A stretch of 64,000 nt of DNA from JAENVT01 sp963720775 (GTDB lineage: Bacteria; Actinomycetota; Acidimicrobiia; Acidimicrobiales; Ilumatobacteraceae), in contig CAVRGR010000004.1 of the NCBI GenBank assembly GCA_963720775.1, forward strand, positions 1 to 64,000, in the 5' to 3' direction. The notes under the pieces are model-generated. The model made no database searches and was not told where the DNA came from. It saw nothing but the letters and a program-made list of their open reading frames with translations. A program made the position numbers and the translations under genes. This document shows, piece after piece, positions 9,320 through 18,696 of the stretch. Numbering within the stretch: the stretch's first letter is position 1; every line of letters starts with the position of its first letter.

Positions 9320-9652
9320 TTAGGCGATCGTCGTGATGTACGCCCCGACGAGCGTCGCCTCTTTCTGATCGACGGGACCATCACGGCGCGACGCGTGATC
9401 GTCGCCGAAGTGCTTGAACGCCTTCAGCCCGGCGATCGGGTTGGGATCGTCGTGGCCGTGGCCGTGAAACGAGAGATGCACGAACGAATCGTCGGCGAGG
9501 CGCAGCACGATGTAGCTCACGTTGTCGGGCTTGGTGTCGGCCAGTTCGGCAAACACGCCCTCGACGCGACGCTGATTCTCGTCGGCTGCATCGGCGGACG
9601 ACGTCGAGTAGCGGGTGACGAGGCGGTACTGGATGGGCTCGTGCTTCGACAT
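9320..9652 (-). CDS. Small protein of unknown function
   Basis: The protein has 110 residues, begins MSKHEPIQYRLVTRY, and shows no signal peptide or membrane helix. A central segment (VLRLADDSFVHLSFHG) looks like two beta strands, so a small alpha/beta fold of the antibiotic-monooxygenase or dimeric ferredoxin-like type is possible. I do not recognise the family. The ATG at 9652 is preferred because AGGAG lies about 7 nt upstream; the frame stays open to 9811, but that part has odd composition. Its start region is divergent from the membrane-protein gene at 9720. Confidence 0.6.
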   Translation of the reverse strand: MSKHEPIQYRLVTRYSTSSADAADENQRRVEGVFAELADTKPDNVSYIVLRLADDSFVHLSFHGHGHDDPNPIAGLKAFKHFGDDHASRRDGPVDQKEATLVGAYITTIA

Positions 9653-9719
9653 GTTGGGAGCTCCTGGTCGGCTACCGGCATCGTAGGCCCACCCGCGACC
9701 TGGCGAATAGGGTCGGCAG

Positions 9720-11495
9720 ATGCGAATGCGCCGCCCGACGGCACCGACCATCATGGTTGCGGTCGTCGTTACCGCGTTGGCGGCGCCATGCCTGTGGACG
9801 GTCGTCACCAATCACTCGTTCGCGGTCGGCGACATCGCTCTGATCGAGTTGCGCACCCGTGACGTGCTGTCGGCCCACCCGCCACTCGTTGGTGCGTATT
9901 CGAGGTACGGCTGGTCGCATCCCGGTCCGCTCGAGTTCTATCTCTTCGCCCTGCCGTACCGGTTGTTCGGCGGCGACTTTGCCGCGTTGCGCCTGACCGC
10001 CCTGTTGTTCAACGTGTCCACCTTGGCTGCGATCGCATGGGTCGCCCGCCGTCGCGGTACCACAGCGCTCGTGTTGATCACCGGCATCGCTGCCGTGCTC
10101 GTGTGGGGGCTGAACGCCAACGCCCTGACCGACAGTTGGAACGTGACGATCGCGATCCTTCCGTTCCTTCTGACGATCGTTGCCTGCTGGGCCGCGTGCT
10201 GCGGTGACCGATGGGCTTGGCTGGTCGCGGCCGTGGCCTTCTCGTTCGTGTTCCAGGCACACATCGGCTTCGGCGTCGCCCTCGCTCCACTCGTGCTGGC
10301 AACCGCAGCTTTGCTGAGCGTTCGGGCCAGGCGCGACGACCCGGCGTTCAGCCTCGGCGACGTCGCTGTGGGAATCGGTGCCGCACTCGGTCTCGCGCTT
10401 CCAGCGCTGATCGACGTGGTCACCCACTGGCCCGGAAACCTCGAACGTGTGGCCAACTGGTCGCTCACCAACGACGAACCCACCATCGGCCTGTCGCAAA
10501 GCTTGCGCCTGGTTGGTCGGAGCACCTCCTTGTCGTTCCCCTTCCACCCCGCGTTCCCGAACCAGTTCGTGTTCTCCATCGGCAGCGTCGATTCGGGATT
10601 CTTGCCCGGGACGCTGCTGGTTCTGCTCGCCATCGCAGCGATCGTGACCGCGCGGCGGCGAATGGTTGCGGAGGCATCTCTGTGCGCCTGCCTCCTTGTT
10701 GCCTGGATCTCCGGCTTCGTTGCCGCCAGCCGCGTGACTCAGCCACTTGCGTTCTGGTTGGTCGAATGGCTGCAGCCTCTCGCCTGGCTCACCTGGGGTT
10801 CAATCGTGCTCGTCGCCTGGACGCTGCTGCAACCAGCCGCTGTCGACCGGTTCCGTTCGGCCCGGCTCGCCCAGGCAGCATCGCTCCTCGCCTTCGTCGG
10901 CGTGCTGGCAGGCACCGTCGGGTACGTACACAAGAGTGCGTCGGCCGACGATGACCACACGACGACGACGCCGATCGAAGCATTCGTCGCAGCGGCTGAT
11001 CATCTCGACCGATCGCAGCCGATCCACATCGACTACGGCGGAGATCCGTTCTCCGCCGGCACCATCTTCCTCGCCGTCGCCAATGAGTTGAACAAGCGCG
11101 GCTTCGACCTGTGCGTCGATGCCGCTTTCGCGAATCAGTTCGGTGAGGCGCGTGTCTGCACGGGGCGCAGCGATCTGGCCCTGTTCATTCGCAACGAGCC
11201 AACGGCACTCGCGCCACCCGACAACTCGACGGTGCTGGCCATCTCCGACCCGTTGTCACCGGCGCAGCGCCAGGAAGCCGACGAGCTCACGGCACGGCTC
11301 GACGTGGTCCTCCAACAGAACGACCTCAGCGACGACGAGCCGCTCCTGTACACGCAACTCGTCGGACTGGTGCTCGACCACCTACCACCGGACGACGCTG
11401 CACGAGTCAAGGCCGATGTCATCCGGCTCGGTGAACTGCGCAGCGTGCCGGGCACGCGGCTGGGCTTCTATGCGCTGGGCACGATTCAAGCTTGA
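9720..11495 (+). CDS. Polytopic membrane protein, GT-C glycosyltransferase-like
   Basis: The protein has 591 residues with about ten predicted transmembrane helices in the first 410, then a soluble C-terminal domain of about 180 residues on the outer face. The first outside loop contains acidic residues (GDIALIELRTRDV) and then YSRYGWSHPGPLEFYLFALPY. This layout resembles GT-C enzymes such as the PMT/ArnT and mannosyltransferase families, which use polyprenyl-phosphate sugars. The likely role is transfer of a sugar to a lipid or cell-wall glycan, but donor and acceptor are unknown. The ATG at 9720 gives a short basic N-terminus followed directly by the first helix. Confidence 0.65.
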   Translation: MRMRRPTAPTIMVAVVVTALAAPCLWTVVTNHSFAVGDIALIELRTRDVLSAHPPLVGAYSRYGWSHPGPLEFYLFALPYRLFGGDFAALRLTALLFNVSTLAAIAWVARRRGTTALVLITGIAAVLVWGLNANALTDSWNVTIAILPFLLTIVACWAACCGDRWAWLVAAVAFSFVFQAHIGFGVALAPLVLATAALLSVRARRDDPAFSLGDVAVGIGAALGLALPALIDVVTHWPGNLERVANWSLTNDEPTIGLSQSLRLVGRSTSLSFPFHPAFPNQFVFSIGSVDSGFLPGTLLVLLAIAAIVTARRRMVAEASLCACLLVAWISGFVAASRVTQPLAFWLVEWLQPLAWLTWGSIVLVAWTLLQPAAVDRFRSARLAQAASLLAFVGVLAGTVGYVHKSASADDDHTTTTPIEAFVAAADHLDRSQPIHIDYGGDPFSAGTIFLAVANELNKRGFDLCVDAAFANQFGEARVCTGRSDLALFIRNEPTALAPPDNSTVLAISDPLSPAQRQEADELTARLDVVLQQNDLSDDEPLLYTQLVGLVLDHLPPDDAARVKADVIRLGELRSVPGTRLGFYALGTIQA

Positions 11496-11513
11496 CGCTC
11501 GGTTGACCGATGA

Positions 11514-13370
11514 ATGAGCGTGAGTTCGCACCCGTACGACCACAGTGTGGTCTCGGCCCATCGCGACATCCTGCTCGGCGGCGGGCTGATCGGTGCATTC
11601 GCCGTGGTGGTTGCCTGCACGGTCTGGCCCCTCGGACAGCACACCCTCGCTTCCCCGGCAATCGACGTGGCCGCGTTGACGTTGGTTGCCGCGCTTGCAT
11701 TGATGAGGTTGCTGTGGCGTTCCACGGGCGAACATCTCTTGCTGCTGTTCCCGACGACCCTGTTCGCAGCGCAGGTGTGGCTCGCAGCTTCGACTGACGG
11801 CCTCGCTGCGAACTACTCCGGGTTCTTCGCCCTGGCGATCATCTATGTTGGTCTCACTCAACGGAAAGTCGTGGTGGCCATGGCTGTCGCGGTCGCAGCC
11901 CCGTCCTGGCTGATCTGCCAGGAGCCGACGGCAATCACCGTCACGACGGTGGCCAGGCTCGCCACCGCGGTCACGTTCTGGTTGCTGGCCGGGCTCGCAC
12001 TCGCGTCACGTTCGGAGCTCGACAAGGCTCACACCACTGAGCTGCTCGACCGTGCCAACACCGACCCGTTGACCGGCCTGGCCAGCCGGCTGTTCCTCTC
12101 CGATCAGATCGAACGAGAGATCGGTGCTCGCCGCGGCCAGGAATGCACGGTGATGGTGATCGACCTCGACGGCTTCAAGGGCATCAACGACATGTTCGGC
12201 CATGCGGCGGGCGATGAGCTGCTGACCACCGTCGCCGGTTGGATTCGAGCTTCGTTCAGGCCGACCGACGTTTGTGCTCGCCTCGGCGGCGACGAGTTTG
12301 CGGTGCTGTTTCGAAACACCGATGTCTCGCAGGCGACCGAAGCCGCGGCTCGGCTCCTCAAGCAGATGGCCAAGCCCATCATGCTCCCTCGTGGCCGGAT
12401 GGCGATCACCGCGAGCATCGGTATCGCCGGAGTCACCGCGGCGAGCGATGCACACCAGGTGCTGCGCGACGCGGACTTGGCGATGTACGACGCGAAGTCG
12501 TCCGGCCGAAATCGTTCGTCGGTGTTCGAGCAGGCGATGAGTGATCGACGCTCGGCGCGACTCCAGCTCGAGAGCGAACTGCTCGACGGGCTCGGTCGCG
12601 ACGAGTTCGAGTTGTACTACCAACCGGTCGTACACATCCAGACCGGCGCGATCATCGGCACCGAGGCGCTGTTGCGGTGGAACCATCCCCAACGTGGACT
12701 GCTCGGCCCCGATCAGTTCCTCGACACCTCAGAAGAGATCGGCGTGATCGTCGCACTCGGGGATTGGATCCTCCGCGAGGCGTGCCAGCAGGCCGTACGT
12801 TGGCAACCGGCCGACCCTGGGAAAGCCATCTCGATGGCCGTCAACGTCTCTGCACCGGAGCTGCTCGCCGCTGATTTCGTGTCGCGCGTCAGCAACGTCC
12901 TGGCCACCACCGGCCTTCCGGGTCGGTTGCTCATCCTGGAGATCACAGAAGGACTCGTCATCACCGAGGCGTCGGTCGCTCGCGAGCGCATCCATGAGCT
13001 CGGCAAGCTGGGGGTTCGGATCGCAATCGACGACTTCGGCACCGGCTACTCGTCGCTCGCCTTCCTTCGTGACCTACCCGTCGACATCCTCAAGATCGAC
13101 CAGAGCTTCGTCGAACCACTCGGCGTCGATCCTCAGGCAATCGCTCTCCTCAAGTCGATCATCGCCATCGCCGACGCCCTGCGCCTCGCGCTCATCGTCG
13201 AAGGCGTGGAGACATCAACGCACGTCGACATCCTCAGAGAAGTCGGATGCGAGGTGGCCCAGGGCTACCACTTCGCCCGCCCCAGCAAGGCGTCATCCAT
13301 CACCGACCTGTTCTCCCTCGAGCCGACCACGCCACGCACGCCGGTGGAACACGATCGTCTCGAGTTCTGA
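11514..13370 (+). CDS. Membrane-bound GGDEF-EAL cyclic-di-GMP enzyme
   Basis: The protein has 618 residues. About five transmembrane helices fill residues 20-165. A GGDEF domain follows, with the active-site signature RLGGDEFAV near residue 258. An EAL domain then carries EALLRWNHP near 384 and the DDFGTGYSS loop. Both catalytic signatures are intact, so the protein could both make and break cyclic-di-GMP, with the membrane part as sensor. The canonical RxxD inhibitory site is not obvious. It starts 18 nt after the preceding membrane protein gene, with which it may be co-transcribed. Confidence 0.92.
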   Translation: MSVSSHPYDHSVVSAHRDILLGGGLIGAFAVVVACTVWPLGQHTLASPAIDVAALTLVAALALMRLLWRSTGEHLLLLFPTTLFAAQVWLAASTDGLAANYSGFFALAIIYVGLTQRKVVVAMAVAVAAPSWLICQEPTAITVTTVARLATAVTFWLLAGLALASRSELDKAHTTELLDRANTDPLTGLASRLFLSDQIEREIGARRGQECTVMVIDLDGFKGINDMFGHAAGDELLTTVAGWIRASFRPTDVCARLGGDEFAVLFRNTDVSQATEAAARLLKQMAKPIMLPRGRMAITASIGIAGVTAASDAHQVLRDADLAMYDAKSSGRNRSSVFEQAMSDRRSARLQLESELLDGLGRDEFELYYQPVVHIQTGAIIGTEALLRWNHPQRGLLGPDQFLDTSEEIGVIVALGDWILREACQQAVRWQPADPGKAISMAVNVSAPELLAADFVSRVSNVLATTGLPGRLLILEITEGLVITEASVARERIHELGKLGVRIAIDDFGTGYSSLAFLRDLPVDILKIDQSFVEPLGVDPQAIALLKSIIAIADALRLALIVEGVETSTHVDILREVGCEVAQGYHFARPSKASSITDLFSLEPTTPRTPVEHDRLEF

Positions 13371-13379
13371 CCGTCCGCA

Positions 13380-13802
13380 CTAGCCGAGGTCGGACATCGG
13401 GATCTGACGACCCGATATTCGCTCGGTGCCGACACGCACCACGATCTGCTCGGACCCTGCGCGGCCCCACTGCCGGAACGCCCCACGATCGACCAGTTTC
13501 GGAGGCGCCGTCACCAGCTCCGCTCTGCCTGTCAGGCTGATGGTCCATCCCATGAACAGTTCTGCATCGAGATCGTACACACAGAGCGAGATGATGCTGT
13601 TGGGCATGCAACGACCGAGAACGCTCGTGGCGGCCGCGCCGACCAGGATGTCTTCGCCCTGCAGCAGATACAGGGCCGGCAACACCACTGGAAGCGCGCC
13701 GTCCGTGATCGCCACCGCAGCGACTCGGTGCAGAGCGAGTCGCTCGAGGCAGGCGCTGCGATCGAGCACGACGAAGTCGTTGGCATCCAGATTCGGAGTC
13801 AT
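13380..13802 (-). CDS. Pyridoxamine 5'-phosphate oxidase-family flavin-binding protein
   Basis: The protein has 140 residues, a short split-barrel protein typical of the FMN- or F420-binding PPOX group. The pattern is an N-terminal helix with LDRSACLERLALHRVAAVAI, then PVVLPALYLLQGEDILVGA, matching the first strands of the family, and a later GWTISLTGRAELV strand. Small proteins of this type serve as flavin reductases, haem-degrading enzymes or F420-dependent reductases; the substrate is unknown. The start at 13802 is chosen because it aligns with the conserved helix; an open frame continues to 13835. It is convergent with the GGDEF-EAL gene, 9 nt away. Confidence 0.75.
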   Translation of the reverse strand: MTPNLDANDFVVLDRSACLERLALHRVAAVAITDGALPVVLPALYLLQGEDILVGAAATSVLGRCMPNSIISLCVYDLDAELFMGWTISLTGRAELVTAPPKLVDRGAFRQWGRAGSEQIVVRVGTERISGRQIPMSDLG

Positions 13803-13884
13803 GATCGTCCAACGATGAACGAAGAGAAGCCACACGGATAGAGACCAACGTCCTGCAGACGCCGATCGAATTGAGCCCGTGAGA

Positions 13885-15280
13885 TCAGCGCGCAGGCAGG
13901 ATGTTGGCGTTGAGGTGGAAAAGGTTGTCGGGGTCGTACGCGGCCTTCACACGCTGAAGGCGCTCATACTTGGCGCCGTAGGCGTTGCGCACTCGATCTT
14001 CTTCGTAGTCCGTCATGAAGTTCACGTAGCCGCCGAATCCGGAGGCGTGTTCGACCAGCGCCGACCAGTATGAGCGAACCCAGGAACGTTCGGCTTCGAA
14101 GTCACCGGCAGACGGCGTGCTGCCGGAGATGTTGACGACGTAGCGGACGGTGCGACTGCCGCCGAAGGCTGTTGCATCACCGTCGACGCGGGCGAACGCG
14201 CCGCCGAGAACGAAGATCGGCACGAATGACAACGGCGACATCTTCGTCGGCTGGTGCTCGAGAATCACCTCGATCGCACCGTCACTGAGCTCGTCGAGGT
14301 AGACGGCCTTCTCGTACGAGTACAAACCCCACGGCGCGGAGTCGTCGAACATCTGCTGCAGGGCCACATACGGGATGGGCGTCACCAGCTCCACGATGGG
14401 AGTGAGCGCTTGTTTGATCGGCGAGATCAGCTTGGCGTGCGTCTGGTCGTCGCCGAAGCCGACAACGGCGAGCGCATACGACGGTGCGAAGTGGAGCTCC
14501 GCAGGTATGAACGGCGCAGGCGGCGCACTCAACCCGGCGAGGAACGCACCACACTCGTCGGGGAGATCGCGGACGAACTCACGGGCGAAACGGAAGAGGT
14601 CCCCGCCCTGGTCGGGGCTGAACAGGAACAAACCGAGGTGGACAAGCGGGCCAACCGGATGCAGCGCGAATTCGAATTCCGTCACCACACCGAAGTTTCC
14701 TCCACCACCACGAATCGCCCAGAGCAGGTCGGCGTTGTCGGTCTCCGAAGCGCGGATCACTCGTCCATCGGCGGTGACGACCTCGGCACCAACGAGGTTG
14801 TCGGACGACAAACCGGCGAGCCGTGACAGCCAGCCGAGACCGCCGCCGAGCGTCAGCCCGGCAACACCGGTTCGGCTGACGAATCCGCCCGGCGCAGCAA
14901 GGCCGTGCTCCTGGGTTGCCGCGTCGAACTTGCCCCACGTGGTACCGCCTCCGCACGTCGCACGGCGCTTGTCGGGATCGACGCGCACGTCGTCGAGCGG
15001 CGTCAGGTCGATCATCAGGCCGCCGTCGGTCGAGCGCGAAACCGGCGTAGTTGTGACCACCGCCGCGCACCGAGACTTCCAGTCCCGCGTGCCGGGCGAA
15101 GCCGAGTGCATCGGCGACATCGCTGCTCGCCTTGCATCTGACGACAACCGCCGGGCGGCGATGGATCGCGCTGTTCCAGATGTTGACGGCCTCGTCATAG
15201 CCGACCTCGCCGGGCAAGTAGACGTCGCCCTGGACCTTTGCATTCAACGCGCTGATAGCGCCTGGTGTGATGTCCCCCAT
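13885..15280 (-). pseudogene. BBE-like FAD-linked oxidase, interrupted by a one-base frameshift
   Basis: The N-terminal 82 or so residues (starting MGDITPGAISALNAKVQGD, after a good AAGGAG) are in one frame and the rest, from TDGGLMIDLTPLDDVRVD on, is in another. The break is near 15031, where one extra base separates AGFAL from TDGGL. With it removed the protein has about 464 residues: the PP-loop FAD domain with RGGGHNYAGF (its His is the usual covalent FAD site), LGGGLGWLSR, RGGGGNFGVVTEFEF and the C-terminal BBE segment YDPDNLFHLN. Family members oxidise alcohols, sugars or alkaloid-like compounds. Either the gene is decayed or the extra base is a sequence error. Confidence 0.8.
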
Positions 15281-15401
15281 TTGTCACACTCCTTGCAACA
15301 AGCCGGTGCGGCGCAACAGTAGCGGAGCCCCCGACCTTCCTGCGCGACAACGACCGGCGTTCCCGTTGCGGACGCGCTCGAGCAACGGCTGGCGCTGCCG
15401 A

Positions 15402-16112
15402 TCAGCCGGTCGTGACGACCACCTCGTCGAGCAGCGAGCTCCACCCGCCGACGATCCAGTCGCGATCGAAGATGGTCTTGGCGTCGTTGTTCATGTCGGC
15501 CCACTCCTTGGATTCCATGGTGACGTCGAACGCGGCGCGGTCTTGGAACCAGCATTCGGAGAAGCCGTCGTAGCCGAGGTCGGCCCGGTCGGCGATCGGC
15601 TCGACCACGTGGTTCTGAACGTAGCGATCGATCCCGGGAACGCGCACGCCGAACGCACCACCGTGTGTGCGAGTCCAGTACTCGTGCGCCTCACGCGTTC
15701 GGCGGGGGTCGCTGCGGATGTCTGCGGTGAACTGCACGAACCAGACGGCCTTGAACGGGCCGGTCGGGCCGTCGATGATCAACTTCTCCTCGACCGCGGC
15801 CGTCGACGAATGGGACGGATCGGGAACGAGCAACGAAGCCGCGTCGTCCTCCATCGCCGACCATTCCGGCGATTGCAGCGACGACCGGAACGCGGCTCGA
15901 TCGGCGAACCACACGCACGCGTAGCCGTCGAACGCCGGCCGCGAGTCGTGGAGGCCGACCAGGCCGAGTGACGAAGTGGCGAAGTTCTGGACGTAACGCT
16001 GCACGCCCGGCACTGCCGCGCCCAGCGCCGCGTGTGTGCTGCACCAATGCTCGCGGCCGGCCTCGGGACCGAGCGAGGGAAGGAAGTGTGCAACCTGAGA
16101 GATCTTGTACAC
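15402..16112 (-). CDS. Tandem EthD-domain protein
   Basis: The protein has 236 residues made of two EthD/dimeric ferredoxin-like repeats. Each shows the family pattern: KISQVAHFLPSL or KAVWFVQFTAD, then HWCSTHAALG or YWTRTHGGAFG, a PGVQRYVQN or PGIDRYVQN strand, and a WFADRAAF or WFQDRAAF helix. EthD proteins are small accessory or catalytic proteins of oxidative degradation; a tandem copy mimics the usual dimer. The GTG at 16112 follows AAAGAGA. It lies 14 nt after the preceding EthD gene and belongs to the long minus-strand catabolic series. Confidence 0.78.
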   Translation of the reverse strand: MYKISQVAHFLPSLGPEAGREHWCSTHAALGAAVPGVQRYVQNFATSSLGLVGLHDSRPAFDGYACVWFADRAAFRSSLQSPEWSAMEDDAASLLVPDPSHSSTAAVEEKLIIDGPTGPFKAVWFVQFTADIRSDPRRTREAHEYWTRTHGGAFGVRVPGIDRYVQNHVVEPIADRADLGYDGFSECWFQDRAAFDVTMESKEWADMNNDAKTIFDRDWIVGGWSSLLDEVVVTTG

Positions 16113-16126
16113 AGCGTCTCTTTTCG

Positions 16127-16501
16127 TCAGGGCGAGGCGCGCCCGTCGTCCATCCGATCCCAGGTGATCACGGTCTCTTCCAACACCCCACCGGCGCGAC
16201 CTTCGTCCATGAAGCCAAAGGGTCCGTCGACGAGGGTCTTCTTCCACTCCGGGCTGGCCAGCGCGGCCTCGTACGCTTCTTTGCTCTCGAACCAGTGCTC
16301 GGCGTGACCGTCGTAGGCCCCCGGTTCACCCGTGGCCACCTGGGTGACCGGGTCGAGAGCTTCGACCCAATAGCTCTGCACGTACCGAAGCATTCCCGGT
16401 GTGACCTTGGCCAGCTCGGCGTGGCGCCCCCGCCACCACTTCAAGACCTCGTCGCGCGGCTTGTCGGGCTGGAACTTGACGAGCCAGATGACTTTGTACA
16501 T
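16127..16501 (-). CDS. EthD-domain protein
   Basis: The protein has 124 residues and one EthD domain: MYKVIWLVKFQPD, then WWRGRHAELAKVTPG, LRYVQSYWVEAL and HWFESKEAYEAALASPEW. The conserved RHAELA and YVQS stretches match the other EthD proteins in the window, so all belong to one paralogous group. It follows the MetE-like gene by 61 nt and precedes the tandem EthD gene. The ATG at 16501 has GGAAAGGGG about 5 nt upstream. It may bind or isomerise a ring-derived intermediate, but no catalytic role is established. Confidence 0.8.
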   Translation of the reverse strand: MYKVIWLVKFQPDKPRDEVLKWWRGRHAELAKVTPGMLRYVQSYWVEALDPVTQVATGEPGAYDGHAEHWFESKEAYEAALASPEWKKTLVDGPFGFMDEGRAGGVLEETVITWDRMDDGRASP

Positions 16502-16562
16502 GAGTACCCCTTTCCTCGTGTTGGTTGTTGTGGCCGTCACCAGGTGACGAACGGATGAGACG

Positions 16563-17663
16563 TCAGGTCCCCCACACCTGCTCGCTGACGCTCACGACGA
16601 GCTCGAGCTTGCGCCACTGGTCGTCCTCGGTGAGGTCGTTGCCGTGATGGGTGCTCGAGAATCCGCATTGCGGACTCAACGCCAGTTGCTCGAGCGGGAC
16701 GATCGCCGCCGCTTCGTCGATGCGTTGGCGTAGTTCGTCGACCGGTTCGAGCTCCGCTGTCTTGGTCGTCACCAGGCCGAGCACTGCAATCTTGTTCGGA
16801 GCAAGGTGGCGGAGGGGCTCGAACCCGCCCGCCCGTTCGCTGTCGAACTCCAGGAAGAACGCATCGACATCGAGGCCACCGAAGATTCGTTCGGAGATCG
16901 GTTCGTAGCCCCCCCTGGCAACCCAACGGCTGCGAAAGTTGCCGCGGCACATGTGAGTGGTGACGAGCAGGTCGGCAGGTCGCCCGGCGATGACCGCGTT
17001 CATGGCGTCGCGGTGCCTCACGATCATGTCGTCGGCGTCATCGCCACGCACGCGCATCTGTTCCCGGAAATCGGGATCGCACAGGTACGCGAAGCTGACG
17101 TCGTCGAGCTGCAAGTATCGGCACCCGGCGGCGTACAGCGCGTCGACCTCGCTGCGATACGCCTGCACGAGATCGGCCCAGTACTCGTCGATGTCGGGAT
17201 AGGCCTGCTGATCGATGACCTTTCGACCACCCATGAAGCTGGCCATGCCCGGACCCGGAATCGTGATCTTGGGAACACCGTTCTTCGTGACCGACTTCAG
17301 GTAGCTGAAGGCGTCGACGAAGATCGGTGCGACATGGCGAACCTTGCCCACGACGACCGGAATGGGAGGACTTTCGCCCTCACCGGAGAAGTTGGCGGGT
17401 CGTTCTCGCTGGGCGAGGCCGATGCCATCGAACCCGTTGAGGAAGTCGAGATGCCACCAGTCGCGACGGAACTCGCCATCGGTGATGGCGCGCAGGCCGA
17501 CACGTTCTTGATGGCCGACGAGCTCGGCGATGCACTCGTCCTCGATGGCCGCCAGTGCCTGACTCGACGTTGCGCCGTCGCGCCATGATTGCCGCGCTGC
17601 CGCCAGGTGTTTGGGGCGGAGCAAGCTGCCGACGTGGTCGGCACGAAGCGGGAGTTGAGGCAT
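16563..17663 (-). CDS. MetE-like (cobalamin-independent methionine synthase C-terminal family) methyltransferase
   Basis: The protein has 366 residues, about the length of the free-standing MetE C-terminal domain proteins (YxjG/YxjH type). It starts with the family signature RADHVGSLLRP, carries ITDGEFRRDWWHLDF, YLQLDDVSFAYL and HMCRGNF, and ends with LSPQCGFSS. Those contain the His/Cys/Glu residues that bind zinc in MetE (visible: H in THMCRGN and C in SPQCGF). Such proteins move a methyl group between a thiol and a pterin or other donor. In this catabolic series it may accept a methyl group from a methylated substrate; that is inference. It starts 36 nt after hpaD. Confidence 0.85.
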   Translation of the reverse strand: MPQLPLRADHVGSLLRPKHLAAARQSWRDGATSSQALAAIEDECIAELVGHQERVGLRAITDGEFRRDWWHLDFLNGFDGIGLAQRERPANFSGEGESPPIPVVVGKVRHVAPIFVDAFSYLKSVTKNGVPKITIPGPGMASFMGGRKVIDQQAYPDIDEYWADLVQAYRSEVDALYAAGCRYLQLDDVSFAYLCDPDFREQMRVRGDDADDMIVRHRDAMNAVIAGRPADLLVTTHMCRGNFRSRWVARGGYEPISERIFGGLDVDAFFLEFDSERAGGFEPLRHLAPNKIAVLGLVTTKTAELEPVDELRQRIDEAAAIVPLEQLALSPQCGFSSTHHGNDLTEDDQWRKLELVVSVSEQVWGT

Positions 17664-17699
17664 CGGGTGAGTCCTTGGAGTGGTGAAGGGGCGGAAAGG

Positions 17700-18695
17700 T
17701 CAGCGGAAGCCGTCGGCGCCGACCACGACTTCGGACCGCTCCGGTTCGATGGCAATGGCCGGCACGATGCGTCCGTCGAGATCGAGCACCGGAGTCGACT
17801 CGGCGTACCAGCTCGGCACGACGGCGGCGCCCCAGAAATCGCGGCGGCGCATGTCGTTGACGTTCCACCGATACGGCTCGTGATCGGGGTCGCCCGTGAA
17901 GTAGTCGCTGGTGTAGATCTCGATGCGGTGGCCGTCGTGGTCGCGAAGGTACAAGTAGAAGGCATTCGACACGCCATGCCGCCCCGGACCGCGCTCGATG
18001 TGGTGCTGCTGCTCGATGGCTCCGAACAGATCGCAGAGACGCAGGATGTGGTGGGCCTCTGGAGTGAAGTACCCGGTGTGGTGCAGCCGCGGGCTCGCGC
18101 CGCCGGTCATGGCGACGTCGTGCACGCTCGGCTTGCGGTGCATCCACGCGGCATACAGGCGGTTCTCGTCCTCGATCGTCTCAGAGCAACGGAACCCAAG
18201 TGACTCGTAGTAGTCGTACGCCTTGGTGGCGTCGTTGACGGAGATGTTGAAGTGGTCGATCCGGGCGATCGCGGCACCATGGTGAAGCTCGAACCGCTGC
18301 AGGAGCCTCTCGGTGCGATCGGTTGCCTGGAAGAACTCGAGGGTGAACCCGAGTGGATCCTCGACTCGTACCGCGGCGCCGATGCCACGCATGGCACCCA
18401 CCGGACGCCGTTCGACACGGCACCCTCGCTCGCCGTACCACTCCTCGGCTGCGTCGAGATCAGACTCTGCCCACACGCGAAAGGCCAGGCACGCCGCGGC
18501 CGGCTGCGGGCCCTTGCGCAACACGAGGCTGTGGTGGGTGGTCTCCTCGCAGCCACGGAGGTACAGCGCGTCGTCGTCGCGTGCGGTGAGGATGAAGCCG
18601 AGCATGTCGACCCAGAACCACTTGGCCTTGTCGAGATCGGTGGAGATCAGTTCGGTGTAGGCCGCGCGAACGATGTTGGGCGGTGCACAGGACAT
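17700..18695 (-). CDS. hpaD: 3,4-dihydroxyphenylacetate 2,3-dioxygenase-type extradiol dioxygenase
   Basis: The protein has 331 residues, a type I (vicinal oxygen chelate) extradiol dioxygenase. Metal ligands appear as H148 (ARIDHFN), H206 (RLHHTGYF) and E259 (HRIEIYTSDYF). Second-shell residues of homoprotocatechuate dioxygenase are also matched by position: H192, W184, R235, H240 and Y249. It should open a catechol ring next to the hydroxyl pair using Fe(II) or Mn(II) and O2, giving a hydroxymuconic semialdehyde. The ATG lies 1 nt after the stop of the aldehyde dehydrogenase, the enzyme of the following step, so the two are translationally coupled. Homoprotocatechuate is the likeliest substrate, but a related catechol is possible. 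Confidence 0.88.
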   Translation of the reverse strand: MSCAPPNIVRAAYTELISTDLDKAKWFWVDMLGFILTARDDDALYLRGCEETTHHSLVLRKGPQPAAACLAFRVWAESDLDAAEEWYGERGCRVERRPVGAMRGIGAAVRVEDPLGFTLEFFQATDRTERLLQRFELHHGAAIARIDHFNISVNDATKAYDYYESLGFRCSETIEDENRLYAAWMHRKPSVHDVAMTGGASPRLHHTGYFTPEAHHILRLCDLFGAIEQQHHIERGPGRHGVSNAFYLYLRDHDGHRIEIYTSDYFTGDPDHEPYRWNVNDMRRRDFWGAAVVPSWYAESTPVLDLDGRIVPAIAIEPERSEVVVGADGFR

Positions 18696-18696
18696 G